DNA from: Clostridium sporogenes
Lineage (GTDB): Bacteria; Bacillota; Clostridia; Clostridiales; Clostridiaceae
Assembly (NCBI RefSeq): GCF_001020205.1
Contig: NZ_CP011663.1
Span: 992,001 to 1,056,000 of the forward strand
Direction of reading: 5' to 3'
DNA: 64,000 bases
Positions 1-8,308 of the stretch are shown here, piece by piece (within the stretch, counting starts at the first letter, position 1; each line of letters starts with the position of its first letter). Under the pieces are notes generated by a model. It was not told the origin of the DNA. It saw only the letters and a list, made by a program, of their open reading frames with translations, and ran no database searches. The position numbers and the translations under genes are program-made.

Positions 1-95
1 ATAAAACTCCAAAGGAGTTTTTAAAAATTGGGCGGAGATTTTGACCTTAATTGAAAAGTGAGTATTAATAGTTGAGCATTGATCATTGTATTAAT
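1..95. repeat. Left copy of an imperfect repeat flanking the four-helix-bundle pseudogene
   Basis: The segment starts with a short hairpin (arms around 5-18, AACTCC/GGAGTT) followed by T residues. It then runs into an AT-rich stretch ending near TTGAGCATTGATCATTG. A diverged copy in the same orientation and order lies at 527-617. Together they bracket the broken gene at 144-490, as if that gene arrived as a cassette. The hairpin could also end transcription entering from the left. Confidence 0.5.
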
Positions 96-143
96 TATTA
101 TAAGAATGTTGATAAGCATAGTATCTAAATTTTTAGGGGTGTA

Positions 144-490
144 ATGTATTCAAATATTATAGTTGATAAATCTTTTAAATTTGCAGTAAACATTGTTGAG
201 TTGTATAAAATAATGATAAATGTTAAAAAAGAGTATGTATTATCAAAACAATTATTAAGATCAGGGACTAGTATAGGTGCAAATGTAAAAGAAGGGATCA
301 AGACTATTAGCAAGGCTGATTTTAGAAATAAGATGAGTATTGCATTAAGGAAGCTAATGGAACAGAATATTGGTTAAAGCTAATGGTAGAAAGCAAAATA
401 CTTCAGAAAAACGAGATGGATATTCTATTACAAGATTGTAAAAAAATATGTAGGATATTAAGTAGTATAGTAAAAACAAGTAAAGAATAA
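144..490 (+). pseudogene. Four-helix bundle (23S rRNA intervening-sequence type) protein, frameshifted
   Basis: The first 72 or so codons from ATG 144 read as the N-terminus of the four-helix bundle / S23 family, with the typical motif LRSGTSIGANVKEG. The frame then closes early at 375-377. One frame over, the sequence continues with the expected EANGTEYWLKLM segment and ends in a normal helix at the TAA at 488-490. One missing A near the run at 345-352 would restore a protein of about 115 residues. The family has no firmly known role and is often found in rRNA intervening sequences or as stand-alone genes. The shift could be a real null mutation or a sequencing error in an A-rich run. Confidence 0.75.
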
Positions 491-526
491 TTTGCAATTA
501 TCAGTATACAAATGATCAATTAAATA

Positions 527-617
527 GAAAACTTCAAAGAAGTTTTTTAAAATCGGGATTTAATTTCCATATTAATCCAAAGTTGAATATTAATAATTGA
601 GTACTGATCATTTAATT
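527..617. repeat. Right copy of the repeat flanking the four-helix-bundle pseudogene
   Basis: This is the diverged direct copy of 1-95. A small hairpin with arms AACTTC/GAAGTT and a T-run is followed by an AT-rich tail ending near TTGAGTACTGATCATTTAA. It sits about 20 bases before the ribosome binding site of the next gene, so it may also be part of that gene's leader. Confidence 0.5.
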
Positions 618-636
618 AGGTTTAGGAGGTGAAAAA

Positions 637-2244
637 ATGAAACTAGAAAGTGGACAAAATAGAATAGTTAAAAGTAAACATTTAGGATACGGACTATTAA
701 GAGGAGCTGTAGGTACTGGAAAAACTACTGCAGCTATATATAGAGGTATTTATTTAAAAAATCAATATTGTATGTATGATAAAGATAAGGTATTAATTAT
801 ATCAAAGAATGAAGAAAATTTAAATCATATTAAGAACATATATAATGATGCAGAAAAAACAGGAATTCAATATATTACTTTATTTTCTTATATCGAGGAC
901 AAGTTATATTTTAGTGTTATATATAAACTTATAAACAAGTATTTTTGGGAGTACATAGAAAATAACAATCTACAATACGAATTAGTAAGTGAAAAAGAAA
1001 AGCGAACTATAATTGAAGAATGTATAAATGATGTAAAATATGAATACAAAGATTTGAAATATATAGACATAAAATATAGCAAATTCTTTTTAGAAGAAAT
1101 ACAATGGATGAAAGACTGTATGTATTATGATATAGAAGAATACAAAAGCGCAGATAGAATAGGGAGAAAAACAAAAAAAGGTGAAGGCCCTCAAAGAATT
1201 ATAAAAGATTCAAAAACTAGAGAAGCAGTATTTGAAATTATGCTTTTATATAATGAAAAATTAAAGGATAAAAATTTGGTGGACTATAGTGATGTAGTAT
1301 CTATAGCATTAAAAGAAGTTTTTCAAAATAAAGAAAATAAATTTAATCACATAATAGTAGATGAGGCACAAAATTTTACTAAACTAGAATTAAAATTTAT
1401 AGAGGCTTTAGGAAGAAAAAATATATATTCAAGTATACTGTTTGTTGCAGATAAAGAGAAAAGTTCAAATCCTAAGGGGTGGATAACTAAGGGACGGAAA
1501 TTAAATAATCTTCAACTAGGTTTTGAGTTTAAAAGATTTAATCTGAATAAAAAAATAGCTATTAATGTTAAAGAAAAAGTAGAAACATATATAGATGGTT
1601 GTAATTCTAAGAAGAAAGTTCCAAATATTAATATAAGAAATGAAGATGTTTCTAATATAGATAACGCTAATTCAGAAGATAAGGTTTTAGATAAAAACAT
1701 TAAAAATGAATGGCATAAAGATAAGGTGAGCTATGATATGGATAAGTTTGAATATGTAGATATAAAACATAGAAGATCTTATGAATTTTTAAAAGATTTA
1801 GGTAGTAATGAAGAAATTATTGTGGAAGATCAAGGTAGTAAAGAAGAGTACAAAGAGAATGAATTAGTAAAACTACTAGTATTTAATGATATAGCGGCAG
1901 GGGAACCTATACTTATGAACCCTTGTGTAGAAGGAGAGTTCTCTATACCTAAATATTGGGTAAGGGGGATAAAAGATTGCTTCATATTAAAGGTAAAAGG
2001 GGATAGTATGATAGGTGCTAACATAGAAGATGGAGATCATGTGGTAATAAAGAGGCAACAAATGGCTGAAAATAAGGATATAGTAGCAGTTAATTTAAAT
2101 GGTAGTGCAACCCTTAAAAGGTTATTAATAAAAAAATCTGGAGCAGTACTTATGCCAGAAAATAAAAAATATAAACCTATAGAAATATTAGAAGAGGGAG
2201 CAAGCATCATAGGAGTAGCAGTGGGAATAATAAAAGGGAAATAG
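637..2244 (+). CDS. SF1 helicase-like ATPase fused to a LexA-type S24 self-cleaving domain
   Basis: The 535-residue protein has two recognisable parts. Residues 1-315 look like the front half of a UvrD/Rep superfamily 1 helicase: Walker A GAVGTGKT (23-30), Walker B VDEAQ (241-245) and a UvrD-like DYSDVVSIAL stretch (216-225). The usual motif III GDxxQSIY is replaced by ADKEKSSNPKG, and no motif V or VI follows. Residues about 320-405 are a polar linker. Residues 408-535 are a LexA/UmuD-type domain with a candidate Ala-Gly cleavage bond (AAG, 420-422), catalytic Ser457 in GDSM and Lys494 in TLKRL. There is no LexA-like winged helix at the N-terminus. Start ATG 637 follows GGAGGTG. By family knowledge the C-terminal part would be cleaved on a RecA-ssDNA signal; coupling this to an ATPase is inference. 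Alternative: an ATP-dependent repressor or prophage-like regulator. Confidence 0.8.
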   Translation: MKLESGQNRIVKSKHLGYGLLRGAVGTGKTTAAIYRGIYLKNQYCMYDKDKVLIISKNEENLNHIKNIYNDAEKTGIQYITLFSYIEDKLYFSVIYKLINKYFWEYIENNNLQYELVSEKEKRTIIEECINDVKYEYKDLKYIDIKYSKFFLEEIQWMKDCMYYDIEEYKSADRIGRKTKKGEGPQRIIKDSKTREAVFEIMLLYNEKLKDKNLVDYSDVVSIALKEVFQNKENKFNHIIVDEAQNFTKLELKFIEALGRKNIYSSILFVADKEKSSNPKGWITKGRKLNNLQLGFEFKRFNLNKKIAINVKEKVETYIDGCNSKKKVPNINIRNEDVSNIDNANSEDKVLDKNIKNEWHKDKVSYDMDKFEYVDIKHRRSYEFLKDLGSNEEIIVEDQGSKEEYKENELVKLLVFNDIAAGEPILMNPCVEGEFSIPKYWVRGIKDCFILKVKGDSMIGANIEDGDHVVIKRQQMAENKDIVAVNLNGSATLKRLLIKKSGAVLMPENKKYKPIEILEEGASIIGVAVGIIKGK

Positions 2245-2296
2245 TAATATATATAATTTTTTATGTATTTTGAATGTAATATTTTAATTTTATGAT

Positions 2297-2331
2297 AAAG
2301 GCATAGCAAAGAAGCTATGCCTTATTTTTTT
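2297..2331 (+). terminator. Rho-independent terminator after the ATPase-LexA gene
   Basis: A perfect 10-base stem (AAGGCATAGC and its complement, 2298-2307 with 2314-2323) with a six-base loop is followed by a run of T. It lies about 50 bases after the stop codon. Confidence 0.9.
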
Positions 2332-2334
2332 ATA

Positions 2335-2392
2335 TTTATCCACCAACACAGAATACTCGGTACTCCAGTGCTAAGATAAATGTTCCATAAGA
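2335..2392. repeat. Dispersed repeat, ACTCGGTA family
   Basis: The stretch with GAATACTCGGTACTCCAGTG followed by TAAGATAAATGT matches 56150-56205 in the same orientation. The rest of the 2245-2550 gap is AT-rich leader with no gene seen; a plausible promoter (TTATGCTATAATAT around 2467) lies before the lipase gene. Confidence 0.5.
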
Positions 2393-2550
2393 CCCCAATA
2401 TATGTAGCTAGCCCAAAGGGCAATATCTTTAGATATTACTTGATTAAGTGAGGTAATTGTAATTTCTTATGCTATAATATTTATGTAAATTATGGTTAGA
2501 ACAAGCTAAAATGTCTGACATAAAATTTAATAGTTAGGAGCACTTTTTTA

Positions 2551-3999
2551 ATGTTTATAATTTCTATGATTATAGTAATAATGTTAGTCGCACTTATATA
2601 TTTAGATATCCGGAAAAAAATAAATTTAACAAACAAACATCTCATGAGCATATTTTTAATTTTAGCTCCGCATATTTCTATACTGGTATACTTTTTTATT
2701 CAATATGCAACGCAAAAAAGAATCCCACCAATATGGCAATCAATAATTATAGTTGAACTTATAATTCTTACTATTTATTTATATGGAAAGATTAATTTGT
2801 TTCCACATTCAAAAAAACAAGCAGTTAAATCTAGACTCAGAATATTAGTTGATGGTAGGCGTATTATTTTATATGGGCTATTTGCGCTATTTACACAAAT
2901 CATATGGTGTAGTTATATTTATGTCTATAGCGGTATTATAAGAAGCTTTAATATCCCAAAATATACGTCAATCTTAGATATTGTTATTACCCTATTGTTC
3001 ACTATTATATTAATAATAAATGGATGGCTAAGATTACTTTTCACTTCAAGGCGACTTAATATTATTAAAAGACTTATAGTTCTATGGGGGTTGTTTATTC
3101 CTATTGTAAATATTTTTATAATACTTTATGCATGTAGACTTGCTAAAGATGAATATGAACATGAATGTTATAGAGCTAATATTGAAAAAATAAGAGTTGA
3201 TTCAGATATATGTAAGACGAAATATCCTTTTGTTTTAATTCATGGGGTTGGCTTTAGAGATCTTAAATATATTAATTATTGGGGAAGAATTCCTAAAGAA
3301 CTTATTAAGCAAGGTGCAACTATTTACTATGGTAATCAAGAAGCATTTGCCACTGTAGAATATAATGCACATGATATTAAAGATAGAATTCTTAATATTA
3401 TAGAAGAAACAGGTTGTGAGAAGGTAAATATTATTGCACATTCCAAGGGTGGTTTAGATGCACGCTATATGATTAGCAAACTTGATATGGGAAAATATGT
3501 TGCATCTATTACTATGATGTCATCACCACATAGAGGAGTAAAATTTGTGGATATTGCTTGTCACCTACCTGATGTTATCTATAAATGGATTGCAAAAATT
3601 TTTGATAAATATTTTAAATTTCTTGGTGATAAAAATCCAGATTTTTATACTGCAACCAGACAATTTTCAACTTACCATAGCAAAAATTTTAATGAAGAAG
3701 TTAAAGATGTAGAGGGTGTTTATTATCAAAGTTATGCAACTGTGATGAGTAATTTATTTAGTGATTATATACTTACTATCCCTTATATGTTTGTAAAATT
3801 AACTGAAGGGAATAATGATGGATTAGTTTCTGTTAACTCTGCAAAATGGGGAGAATTTAAAGGAACTCTTAAAAATAAGTATTTTCGTGGAATTTCCCAT
3901 GGAGATATTATAGATTTGAGAAGAGATGATTATAAACAATTTGATGTTATTGAAAAATATGTAGAAATTGTATCTGAACTCAAAAATAAAGGATATTAG
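2551..3999 (+). CDS. Membrane-anchored alpha/beta-hydrolase, probable lipase
   Basis: This is a 482-residue protein. Residues 1-210 contain about six hydrophobic segments, so the N-terminal half is membrane-embedded. From residue 227 an alpha/beta-hydrolase domain of the triacylglycerol lipase/esterase type begins, with an oxyanion-hole motif HGVG at 231-234 and nucleophile Ser298 in AHSKGG. Likely acid and base are Asp423 (NNDGLV) and His450 (ISHGD). The domain should face one side of the membrane and cleave acyl esters; the substrate cannot be read from sequence. The fusion of a multi-pass membrane region to a lipase is longer than a plain secreted clostridial lipase. It is a single-gene unit, with AT-rich gaps on both sides. 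Confidence 0.8.
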   Translation: MFIISMIIVIMLVALIYLDIRKKINLTNKHLMSIFLILAPHISILVYFFIQYATQKRIPPIWQSIIIVELIILTIYLYGKINLFPHSKKQAVKSRLRILVDGRRIILYGLFALFTQIIWCSYIYVYSGIIRSFNIPKYTSILDIVITLLFTIILIINGWLRLLFTSRRLNIIKRLIVLWGLFIPIVNIFIILYACRLAKDEYEHECYRANIEKIRVDSDICKTKYPFVLIHGVGFRDLKYINYWGRIPKELIKQGATIYYGNQEAFATVEYNAHDIKDRILNIIEETGCEKVNIIAHSKGGLDARYMISKLDMGKYVASITMMSSPHRGVKFVDIACHLPDVIYKWIAKIFDKYFKFLGDKNPDFYTATRQFSTYHSKNFNEEVKDVEGVYYQSYATVMSNLFSDYILTIPYMFVKLTEGNNDGLVSVNSAKWGEFKGTLKNKYFRGISHGDIIDLRRDDYKQFDVIEKYVEIVSELKNKGY

Positions 4000-4070
4000 C
4001 GAGTGAAGGATATAATTTGTGATTATAATGATAAATTATTAAAAATAAAAATTGCAAAGTGGGGGATATA

Positions 4071-4271
4071 ATGAGATATTGTATGGAATTTGGAGACACT
4101 AATTTTATTGGAGTTGTTAATGCTATGGAATATAAGTCTTTTGTTCATGAAGATTAGGAATTAGGGATGTTATTACAATACTTTTCAAATGAAATGAAAT
4201 TTGGGAATATATTAGTGTTTCAAATGACCGAAGAAGGTATTTTCCAAGAAAGTATTTCTAAAGACTTTTAA
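4071..4271 (+). pseudogene. Small protein gene interrupted by an in-frame TAG
   Basis: A GGGGGATATA ribosome site precedes ATG 4071. The frame reads MRYCMEFGDTNFIGVVN and onward to an amber codon at 4155-4157, then continues open as ELGMLLQYFSNEMKFGNIL to TAA 4269-4271. The continuation keeps normal protein-like composition. A single change of TGG (Trp) to TAG would explain the interruption and gives a 66-residue product. I do not recognise the family. It lies alone between the lipase gene and cobU. Confidence 0.55.
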
Positions 4272-4340
4272 TTATATAAAAGATAAGAATTTAAAATGGG
4301 ATAAATAATTTTACATAAGTGTTAGAATGGAGAATTAAAT

Positions 4341-4898
4341 ATGAGTGATAAAAATAAAGTTGTATTAATAACTGGTGGTGTAAGAAGCGGTAAAAGTGAA
4401 TTTGCAGAAAGTCTACTTCAAAATGAGAAAAGTGTATTGTATATAGCCACAGCAAAAATTACAGATAAAGAAATGGAACATAGGGTAGAAAAACATAAGG
4501 AAAGAAGAAATAGTACATGGAAAACCTATGAAGGATATAAGAATCTAGGAAAAATAATAAAAGATTATGATGAAAAAAATATTTTATTAGATTGTGTAAC
4601 TGTAATGACAACAAATCTAATGTTTCATAAAGAAATAGATTATGAAAACATTAAAGAGGAAGAGTTAGATAGGATTTTGGAAAGTATTAAAAAAGAATTT
4701 TATGATTTAATAATATCAGTAAATGAAGAAAACAAAAATATAATATTAGTTACTAATGAGGTAGGTTATAGTATTGTGCCAGCTTATAAATTAGGTAGAA
4801 TATTTAGAGATTTTCAAGGTATCATAAATAAATTTATAGCCTCTTTAAGTGATGAGGTTTATTTAGTAACCTGTGGAATACCATTAAGAATAAAATAA
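4341..4898 (+). CDS. cobU: Adenosylcobinamide kinase / adenosylcobinamide-phosphate guanylyltransferase
   Basis: CobU phosphorylates adenosylcobinamide and transfers GMP to give AdoCbi-GDP, the activated form for nucleotide loop assembly. The 185-residue length is normal. The P-loop is GGVRSGKS (residues 12-19). The EMEHRVEKHKERR stretch places His52 at the position of the guanylylated histidine of Salmonella CobU. The C-terminal NEVGYSIVP and RIFRDFQG segments are also typical. Start ATG 4341 has GGAG upstream. It lies 9 kb before the main cobalamin cluster and is not next to cobS or cobC, which are not seen in this window. No riboswitch precedes it. Confidence 0.93.
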   Translation: MSDKNKVVLITGGVRSGKSEFAESLLQNEKSVLYIATAKITDKEMEHRVEKHKERRNSTWKTYEGYKNLGKIIKDYDEKNILLDCVTVMTTNLMFHKEIDYENIKEEELDRILESIKKEFYDLIISVNEENKNIILVTNEVGYSIVPAYKLGRIFRDFQGIINKFIASLSDEVYLVTCGIPLRIK

Positions 4899-4986
4899 AA
4901 ATGTTCCCAAAAGGGATATGAACAAAATATTTCTTTACTTATAATAGATGATATGGTATTATTTACCATGGAAAGGGGGAATTGTT

Positions 4987-5913
4987 ATGAGAATTAAAAA
5001 AATATGCAAATTGATTCTTGGACTGACTTTAAACTTGTCGTTAATAGCTAGTGTGTCATCAGTAGCTTATGCTAAGGAGAAAGATACTAAGGAGGTACAG
5101 GTATATACTGAAACTACAGATAAGTTTAGTAAGAATGTTTTTGAAGAAGTCTTTACAAATGAAGATACGAAATTTTTAAGAGAGTCTTTAAAGGCTGACA
5201 TAAAGTATTTAGAAGATTCTGTTGAAGTGAAAATTAGAACTAGAATTCAACCATCTACTGAGAAAGGACTTACTTTGTATGCCGATGGTAATCCAGTGGA
5301 AGTTAGTTCAAAAGGAACTATAATAATACCTAAAGATACTAAATTAATTTCTAAATTAAATAAACAGTCAAATCATAGTAATATGAAGGCTAAAAACATG
5401 AGTGCAGTTAATGGAGAAAATAGAACTATAGTATCAGACAATTTTTTTACAACAGATATTAAACAAACAAGTTCAAATAAATCAGAATCTGTCTTTAGAG
5501 TTAGTTCTGGAGAACTTCTAGAGAAAATGGATCAGTTAGAAGATTCATGTGGTAAGGATATTCATAATGCTAGATCTTTAAAAGCTAGTATTAAAAAAGG
5601 ATATGGAGATAAATATTATACTGGAGATACAGTCCATTGTAATAGATTTAATGGCCAACTTACAGATGATGTACACTATAACTGGAGAACTGGAAGTGCT
5701 GCTGACAAAGCTAAAGCCGTAAGGAATTTTTATGCAAGTGATTGTCATATAGCATTAGTTCAAGCAGGAAGTGGATGTACAAGCAAAGGCTCTTGTCAGT
5801 GTAATACAACAAAAAGGGCAGCTTATTGTTCAAGCTTTACAAGAGACGAAAATTCACTAAGAAATTGCCCTTACACATATCATAAACATACAGGATTAGT
5901 AATTCCAAGATAG
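4987..5913 (+). CDS. Secreted Cys-rich protein of unknown function
   Basis: An upstream in-frame ATG exists at 4948, but AAAGGGGGA sits just before ATG 4987 and that start gives a clean signal peptide (about residues 1-29, cut after AYA). This leaves 308 residues. The mature middle (30-180) is charged and Ser/Asn-rich. The last 120 residues carry eight cysteines (188, 218, 253, 264, 270, 272, 281, 294) and several His and Tyr, suggesting a disulfide- or metal-stabilised extracellular domain. The end KHTGLVIPR is compact. I do not recognise the family. The next gene starts within 10 bases of its stop, so the two are probably co-transcribed. Confidence 0.75.
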   Translation: MRIKKICKLILGLTLNLSLIASVSSVAYAKEKDTKEVQVYTETTDKFSKNVFEEVFTNEDTKFLRESLKADIKYLEDSVEVKIRTRIQPSTEKGLTLYADGNPVEVSSKGTIIIPKDTKLISKLNKQSNHSNMKAKNMSAVNGENRTIVSDNFFTTDIKQTSSNKSESVFRVSSGELLEKMDQLEDSCGKDIHNARSLKASIKKGYGDKYYTGDTVHCNRFNGQLTDDVHYNWRTGSAADKAKAVRNFYASDCHIALVQAGSGCTSKGSCQCNTTKRAAYCSSFTRDENSLRNCPYTYHKHTGLVIPR

Positions 5914-5921
5914 TGTTTATA

Positions 5922-6413
5922 ATGAAAAAGACTAATAAAATTATTTTTATTGTATTCATTGTTATATTTATAGGCTTGTCATATAGATATTTTAGTAACA
6001 CAGATAAAGCTAGAATGGAAATTTCATCATTATCAAGCATAGATGTTTTTAAGTTTAATAGCTTTTCTAAATTTAGTAATGACAAGATAGGTGTAATTTA
6101 TGATGAAGAAAAATTATCAAAGTTCAAAGTGATTATGAATTCACTAGATACATCAGAGGGAATAAAAAAAACAGAAGTTCCTAAAGATGCTAATATAGAA
6201 TCATTTAAATATTCTTATCATATACAACCTAACCTAAAATATGTTGAAGACAATAATGTGTATGATGGTTACTTTCTTTTGTACATTTTGGTAGGTGATT
6301 CAGAAGGAAAATCATACATAATTTTTTCTGGAACAGAATTGAGTTATGTTCTTGATAAAAACAATACAAATATTTTAAAAGAAATATTTTTAAATGTAAA
6401 AAAACAACAATAA
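5922..6413 (+). CDS. Membrane-anchored protein of unknown function
   Basis: The 163-residue protein has one N-terminal membrane segment (about residues 6-24) followed by a soluble domain that should lie outside the cell. A GTG at 5913 overlaps the previous stop and is possible, but ATG 5922 begins directly with MKKTNK before the membrane segment. No catalytic motif is visible. Its tight linkage to the secreted Cys-rich protein suggests a partner or cognate protein (inference). Confidence 0.65.
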   Translation: MKKTNKIIFIVFIVIFIGLSYRYFSNTDKARMEISSLSSIDVFKFNSFSKFSNDKIGVIYDEEKLSKFKVIMNSLDTSEGIKKTEVPKDANIESFKYSYHIQPNLKYVEDNNVYDGYFLLYILVGDSEGKSYIIFSGTELSYVLDKNNTNILKEIFLNVKKQQ

Positions 6414-6416
6414 ATT

Positions 6417-6477
6417 AAGGCAAATCCAATTTGAAGCTTTTAACATCTATCTTCATAATTTGGGTTTGCCTTTTTTA
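6417..6477 (+). terminator. Terminator after the secreted/membrane pair
   Basis: AAGGCAAATCC (from 6417) pairs with GGGTTTGCCTT (from 6462) across a long loop and is followed by T residues. It closes the two-gene unit. Confidence 0.75.
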
Positions 6478-6552
6478 CACAAACATGGTATTGAAATATA
6501 TGTTAAGTGATATATTAGAGAAAGGATTTATAGATTTAAAAAAGTTTTACAT

Positions 6553-7320
6553 TTATTCTTTTATATTATCACAATAAACATTAATAGCTTCTCTTAAAAA
6601 TTTAGAAAGACCAACTTTATATTTATCTATATTGGATGTAAATCTTTCATCATTAACATAAAGATCTCCAAGACCTCTAAATATTTCAGGGGTACAGTTA
6701 TAAAAGTTTTTAGAAATATGATTTCTAAAATCATGGACAGCTTCTTGAACTTCTTTATGCCCTGGATCTCTATCCATAAGATTTACTAGTTTTTTATAAA
6801 TTTTATCCCAATCTTTCATTATATTATTCCAATCTTCTTTTGTATATTTAGAGGTTTTTTCATTACTTTCTTTATAAGCAGAGGTGTTTCCATATTTATT
6901 TTTTACTTCCTTTGAATATTTCTTTTGATGTTCTTCTATTTTAGTCATATCAAATGCTCCAAGCACTTCTTTTTTATCCATTTTTATTCCTCCTTCAATA
7001 CAATTTATGGTTTTATCCACAGATTGTATAATTTTTTCAAGTCTTATCTTTTTTTCTAAAAGTAATTGTCTATGAGTTTTTAAAGCTTCTTTTTTATTAA
7101 AATTTGGACTGTCCAAAATAATTTTTATTTCCTGTAGAGGAAAATTAAGTTCTTTAAAAAATAGAATTTGTTGCAATCTATCAAGATTTTTATTTGAATA
7201 AAGTCTATAACCTGCAGTATTTATAGACTCTGGTTTAAGTAAACCTATTTTGTCATAATGATGAAGCATACGTACACTTATGCCGGCCATGTCAGCAACT
7301 TCTTTCACTTTATAGTGCAA
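6553..7320 (-). CDS. MerR-family regulator with TipAS-like drug-binding domain
   Basis: This is a transcription activator on the minus strand, 255 residues. The N-terminal winged helix (1-70) has VKEVADMAGISVRMLHHYDK, GLLKP and GYRLY. A coiled coil follows (about 75-110). The C-terminal 120 residues, with WNNIMKDWDKIY and FYNCTPEIFRGLGDLYV, match the TipAS antibiotic-recognition fold that binds thiopeptide-like or other ligands. The start is TTG 7320, supported by AGAGGTGA eight bases upstream. No drug pump is adjacent, so it probably regulates itself and distant genes. See the promoter at 7341-7371. Confidence 0.88.
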   Translation of the reverse strand: MHYKVKEVADMAGISVRMLHHYDKIGLLKPESINTAGYRLYSNKNLDRLQQILFFKELNFPLQEIKIILDSPNFNKKEALKTHRQLLLEKKIRLEKIIQSVDKTINCIEGGIKMDKKEVLGAFDMTKIEEHQKKYSKEVKNKYGNTSAYKESNEKTSKYTKEDWNNIMKDWDKIYKKLVNLMDRDPGHKEVQEAVHDFRNHISKNFYNCTPEIFRGLGDLYVNDERFTSNIDKYKVGLSKFLREAINVYCDNIKE

Positions 7321-7340
7321 TGTTTATCACCTCTATTTTT

Positions 7341-7371
7341 ATAATAAGCTATAACACAATGTTAGGGTCAA
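7341..7371 (-). promoter_or_regulatory. MerR-type autoregulated promoter with 19-base spacer
   Basis: On the minus strand, TTGACC (7371-7366) and TATTAT (7346-7341) are separated by exactly 19 bases, the long spacer typical of MerR-controlled promoters. The spacer contains the imperfect palindrome CTAACA-TTG-TGTTAT. It lies directly before the MerR/TipAS gene. Confidence 0.65.
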
Positions 7372-7610
7372 TACTTATTTTTAATTTTTATAATTAATTT
7401 TATAAGTTTTATATAAATAAAATTTTAATAGTTTAAAACAATAGATGTTAAAAAACAATAAATGAAAATGTTTTCACGTGCTAAAGTAATAAATTTTTTA
7501 TAAAAACACAAAAAAATTAGTAAAAATGTAGTCTGGACTACTGAAGTTTTTATTACTATTGAGTATAATCTATCTAATAATATGCAATTATCTAAATATT
7601 CATTTAAGAA
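7372..7610. other. Divergent intergenic region before the 5-oxoproline genes
   Basis: About 240 AT-rich bases without a gene. The short inverted sequence around 7530-7545 (GTAGTCTGGACTACTG) has perfect arms GTAGTC/GACTAC and could be an operator for the transporter operon. GAAGGGGGT at 7609-7617 is the ribosome site of the first gene. Confidence 0.4.
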
Positions 7611-7624
7611 GGGGGTAAAATGAA

Positions 7625-8296
7625 ATGATAAAGTTAATAGGTGTTTTAATAGTGGTTCTAGGATTTGCTTTGAAGTTAGATATAATTGCTGTAGTACTAG
7701 TTTCTGGGCTTACCACAGGACTTGTTGCAGGATTAAGCTTTATGGAAATCTTAGATATTTTAGGTAAATCTTTTGTAGATACTAGATATATGACCTTATT
7801 TGTATTAACTCTTCCTGTAATAGGAATATGTGAAAGGTATGGTTTAAGAGAAATGGCTATTGAATTAATTTCAAGAGCTAAGAATGCCACTACAGGTAAA
7901 ATATTAAATATTTATACATTAATAAGAGAAGTTGCATCAGCTATGTCTTTAAGGTTAGGTGGACATCCTCAATTTGTAAGGCCTCTTATAAATCCAATGG
8001 CACAAGGAGCAGCTATAAGTAAATATGGTGAAATAGATGAAGAAGATGAAGAAAAAATAAAAGCACAGGCAGCGGCTATGGATAACTATGGTAATTTCTT
8101 TGGACAAAATGTATTTTTAGCAAATGCAGGGGTTCTTTTAATAGTTTCAACCTTAGAAAAATTGAATTATAAAGTGGATCCTTCAGATATTGCTAAAGCT
8201 TCTATTCCAATAGCTGTATGTACGTTTATAGTGGTAGCAATATTTAACTATATGTTTGATAAAAAACTTCAAAGAAAATATCAAGGTAAAAAGTAA
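7625..8296 (+). CDS. DUF969 family, predicted 5-oxoproline transporter subunit
   Basis: An integral membrane protein of 223 residues with about five to six hydrophobic segments and a conserved RLGGHPQFVRPLINPMAQG stretch. The DUF969 family is paired with DUF979 in Firmicutes, next to genes of pyroglutamate metabolism; the pair is annotated as a two-subunit 5-oxoproline transporter. Start ATG 7625 follows GAAGGGGG; an ATG five bases earlier closes at once. The next gene begins 12 bases after its stop. Confidence 0.85.
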   Translation: MIKLIGVLIVVLGFALKLDIIAVVLVSGLTTGLVAGLSFMEILDILGKSFVDTRYMTLFVLTLPVIGICERYGLREMAIELISRAKNATTGKILNIYTLIREVASAMSLRLGGHPQFVRPLINPMAQGAAISKYGEIDEEDEEKIKAQAAAMDNYGNFFGQNVFLANAGVLLIVSTLEKLNYKVDPSDIAKASIPIAVCTFIVVAIFNYMFDKKLQRKYQGKK

Positions 8297-8308
8297 GGAG
8301 GGATATTT

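Noticed and set aside
4155..4157. In-frame TAG as a pyrrolysine codon
   Set aside because: No pyl genes or methylamine methyltransferases are seen, and a simple Trp to stop change explains it.
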